Shown piece after piece: positions 4,996 through 5,177 of a stretch of 5,177 nucleotides of DNA; position 1 is the first letter of the stretch; each line of letters begins with the position of its first letter. Origin of the DNA: Sulfurimonas sp. Lineage in GTDB: Bacteria > Campylobacterota > Campylobacteria > Campylobacterales > Sulfurimonadaceae. The stretch covers positions 1-5,177 of the forward strand of contig WFPU01000112.1 in NCBI GenBank assembly GCA_015487435.1, given 5' to 3'. The translations under genes and the position numbers were made by a program. The notes under the pieces were generated by a model. The model searched no databases. It saw nothing but the letters and a program-made list of their open reading frames with translations, and had not been told where the DNA came from.

Positions 4996-5177
4996 GGAGC
5001 GTGTGCGGTTAGGTTACTGTCCACCGCCACGGGAAAGCGCCCCTGCGGGCCACTGACCTGGCGCGCGGGGTGGCCTGTTGTGCGCTGGCGGTGTGTTGGC
5101 GTGTGCCGGCCACGGGGCGCTGAACTATCTGCGAGTGATGCTGCCGGTTGCCTCATTATTACTGAACTATCACGGAG
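4996..5177. other. GC-rich end of a fourth block, no reliable gene
   Basis: From 5001 to 5177 GC content is about 64% by hand count, against an AT-rich background elsewhere. A minus-strand frame is open from the edge to 4959, but its product is low-complexity (Pro, Arg, Thr, Ala) and its end runs into repeat 4. The two other minus-strand frames stop just before the repeat (5014-5020 region). A plus-strand frame open from 5057 to the edge encodes a hydrophobic stretch (ending ALNYLRVMLPVASLLLNYHG) and could be the start of a membrane protein. The 10-mer CTGAACTATC occurs twice (5120-5129, 5162-5171), 42 nt apart. None of this is enough to call a gene. Confidence 0.4.

Noticed and set aside
4959..5156. 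Minus-strand open frame of 65 codons in the GC-rich end
   Set aside because: The product is low-complexity, GC-rich DNA has few stops by chance, and the last part is encoded by repeat 4. I leave it as possible but unsupported.
5057..5177. Plus-strand frame with a hydrophobic stretch running off the edge
   Set aside because: Only about 40 codons are visible, no convincing start can be placed, and it opposes the strand of all other genes.

Overview
The window is most probably from a low-GC member of the Bacteroidota (Flavobacteriia or Cytophagia type). Most of it is strongly AT-rich, the genes lack clear AGGAGG ribosome binding sites, and the proteins are rich in Lys, Ile and Asn. This assignment is by overall character, not by a marker gene.

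Every convincing gene lies on the minus strand. The genes sit in compact blocks separated by four long imperfect inverted repeats (324-451, 1264-1390, 2946-3075, 4866-4995). Read on the gene strand, each repeat starts near CAAC and ends CCGTTGT, with arms about 25-40 nt long around a 50-75 nt centre. For all three complete blocks, the 9-10 nt at the start of the block are the exact reverse complement of the 9-10 nt that open the repeat at its end, and each block has its own version. This is the signature expected of integron gene cassettes, where the R'' box of an attC site pairs with the first bases of its own cassette. The core (GTTGTRK) does not match the textbook GTTRRRY, and no integrase is in view. 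I therefore read the window as part of an integrase-less or distant-integrase cassette array with divergent attC-like sites.

Layout from left to right (the genes read right to left): a truncated basic protein at the left edge (1-298); cassette 1 (328-1267), with a small BamE/SmpA-like anchored protein followed by a three-helix membrane protein; cassette 2 (1268-2949), a toxin-antitoxin-chaperone operon made of a RelE/HigB-like toxin, an XRE antitoxin with an aromatic C-terminal tail and a SecB-like chaperone, with a perfect 12-bp palindrome just before the first gene; cassette 3 (2950-4869), one 586-residue ATPase-TOPRIM nuclease of the OLD kind, a family linked to phage defence; and the end of a fourth block (4870-5177), which turns abruptly GC-rich (about 64% in 5001-5177 by hand count) and holds no gene I trust.

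Together this looks like an accessory array. An addiction module (TAC) could stabilise it, a likely anti-phage nuclease is a second payload, and an uncharacterised membrane pair is a third. The most interesting point is the repeat and cassette architecture, not any single gene.
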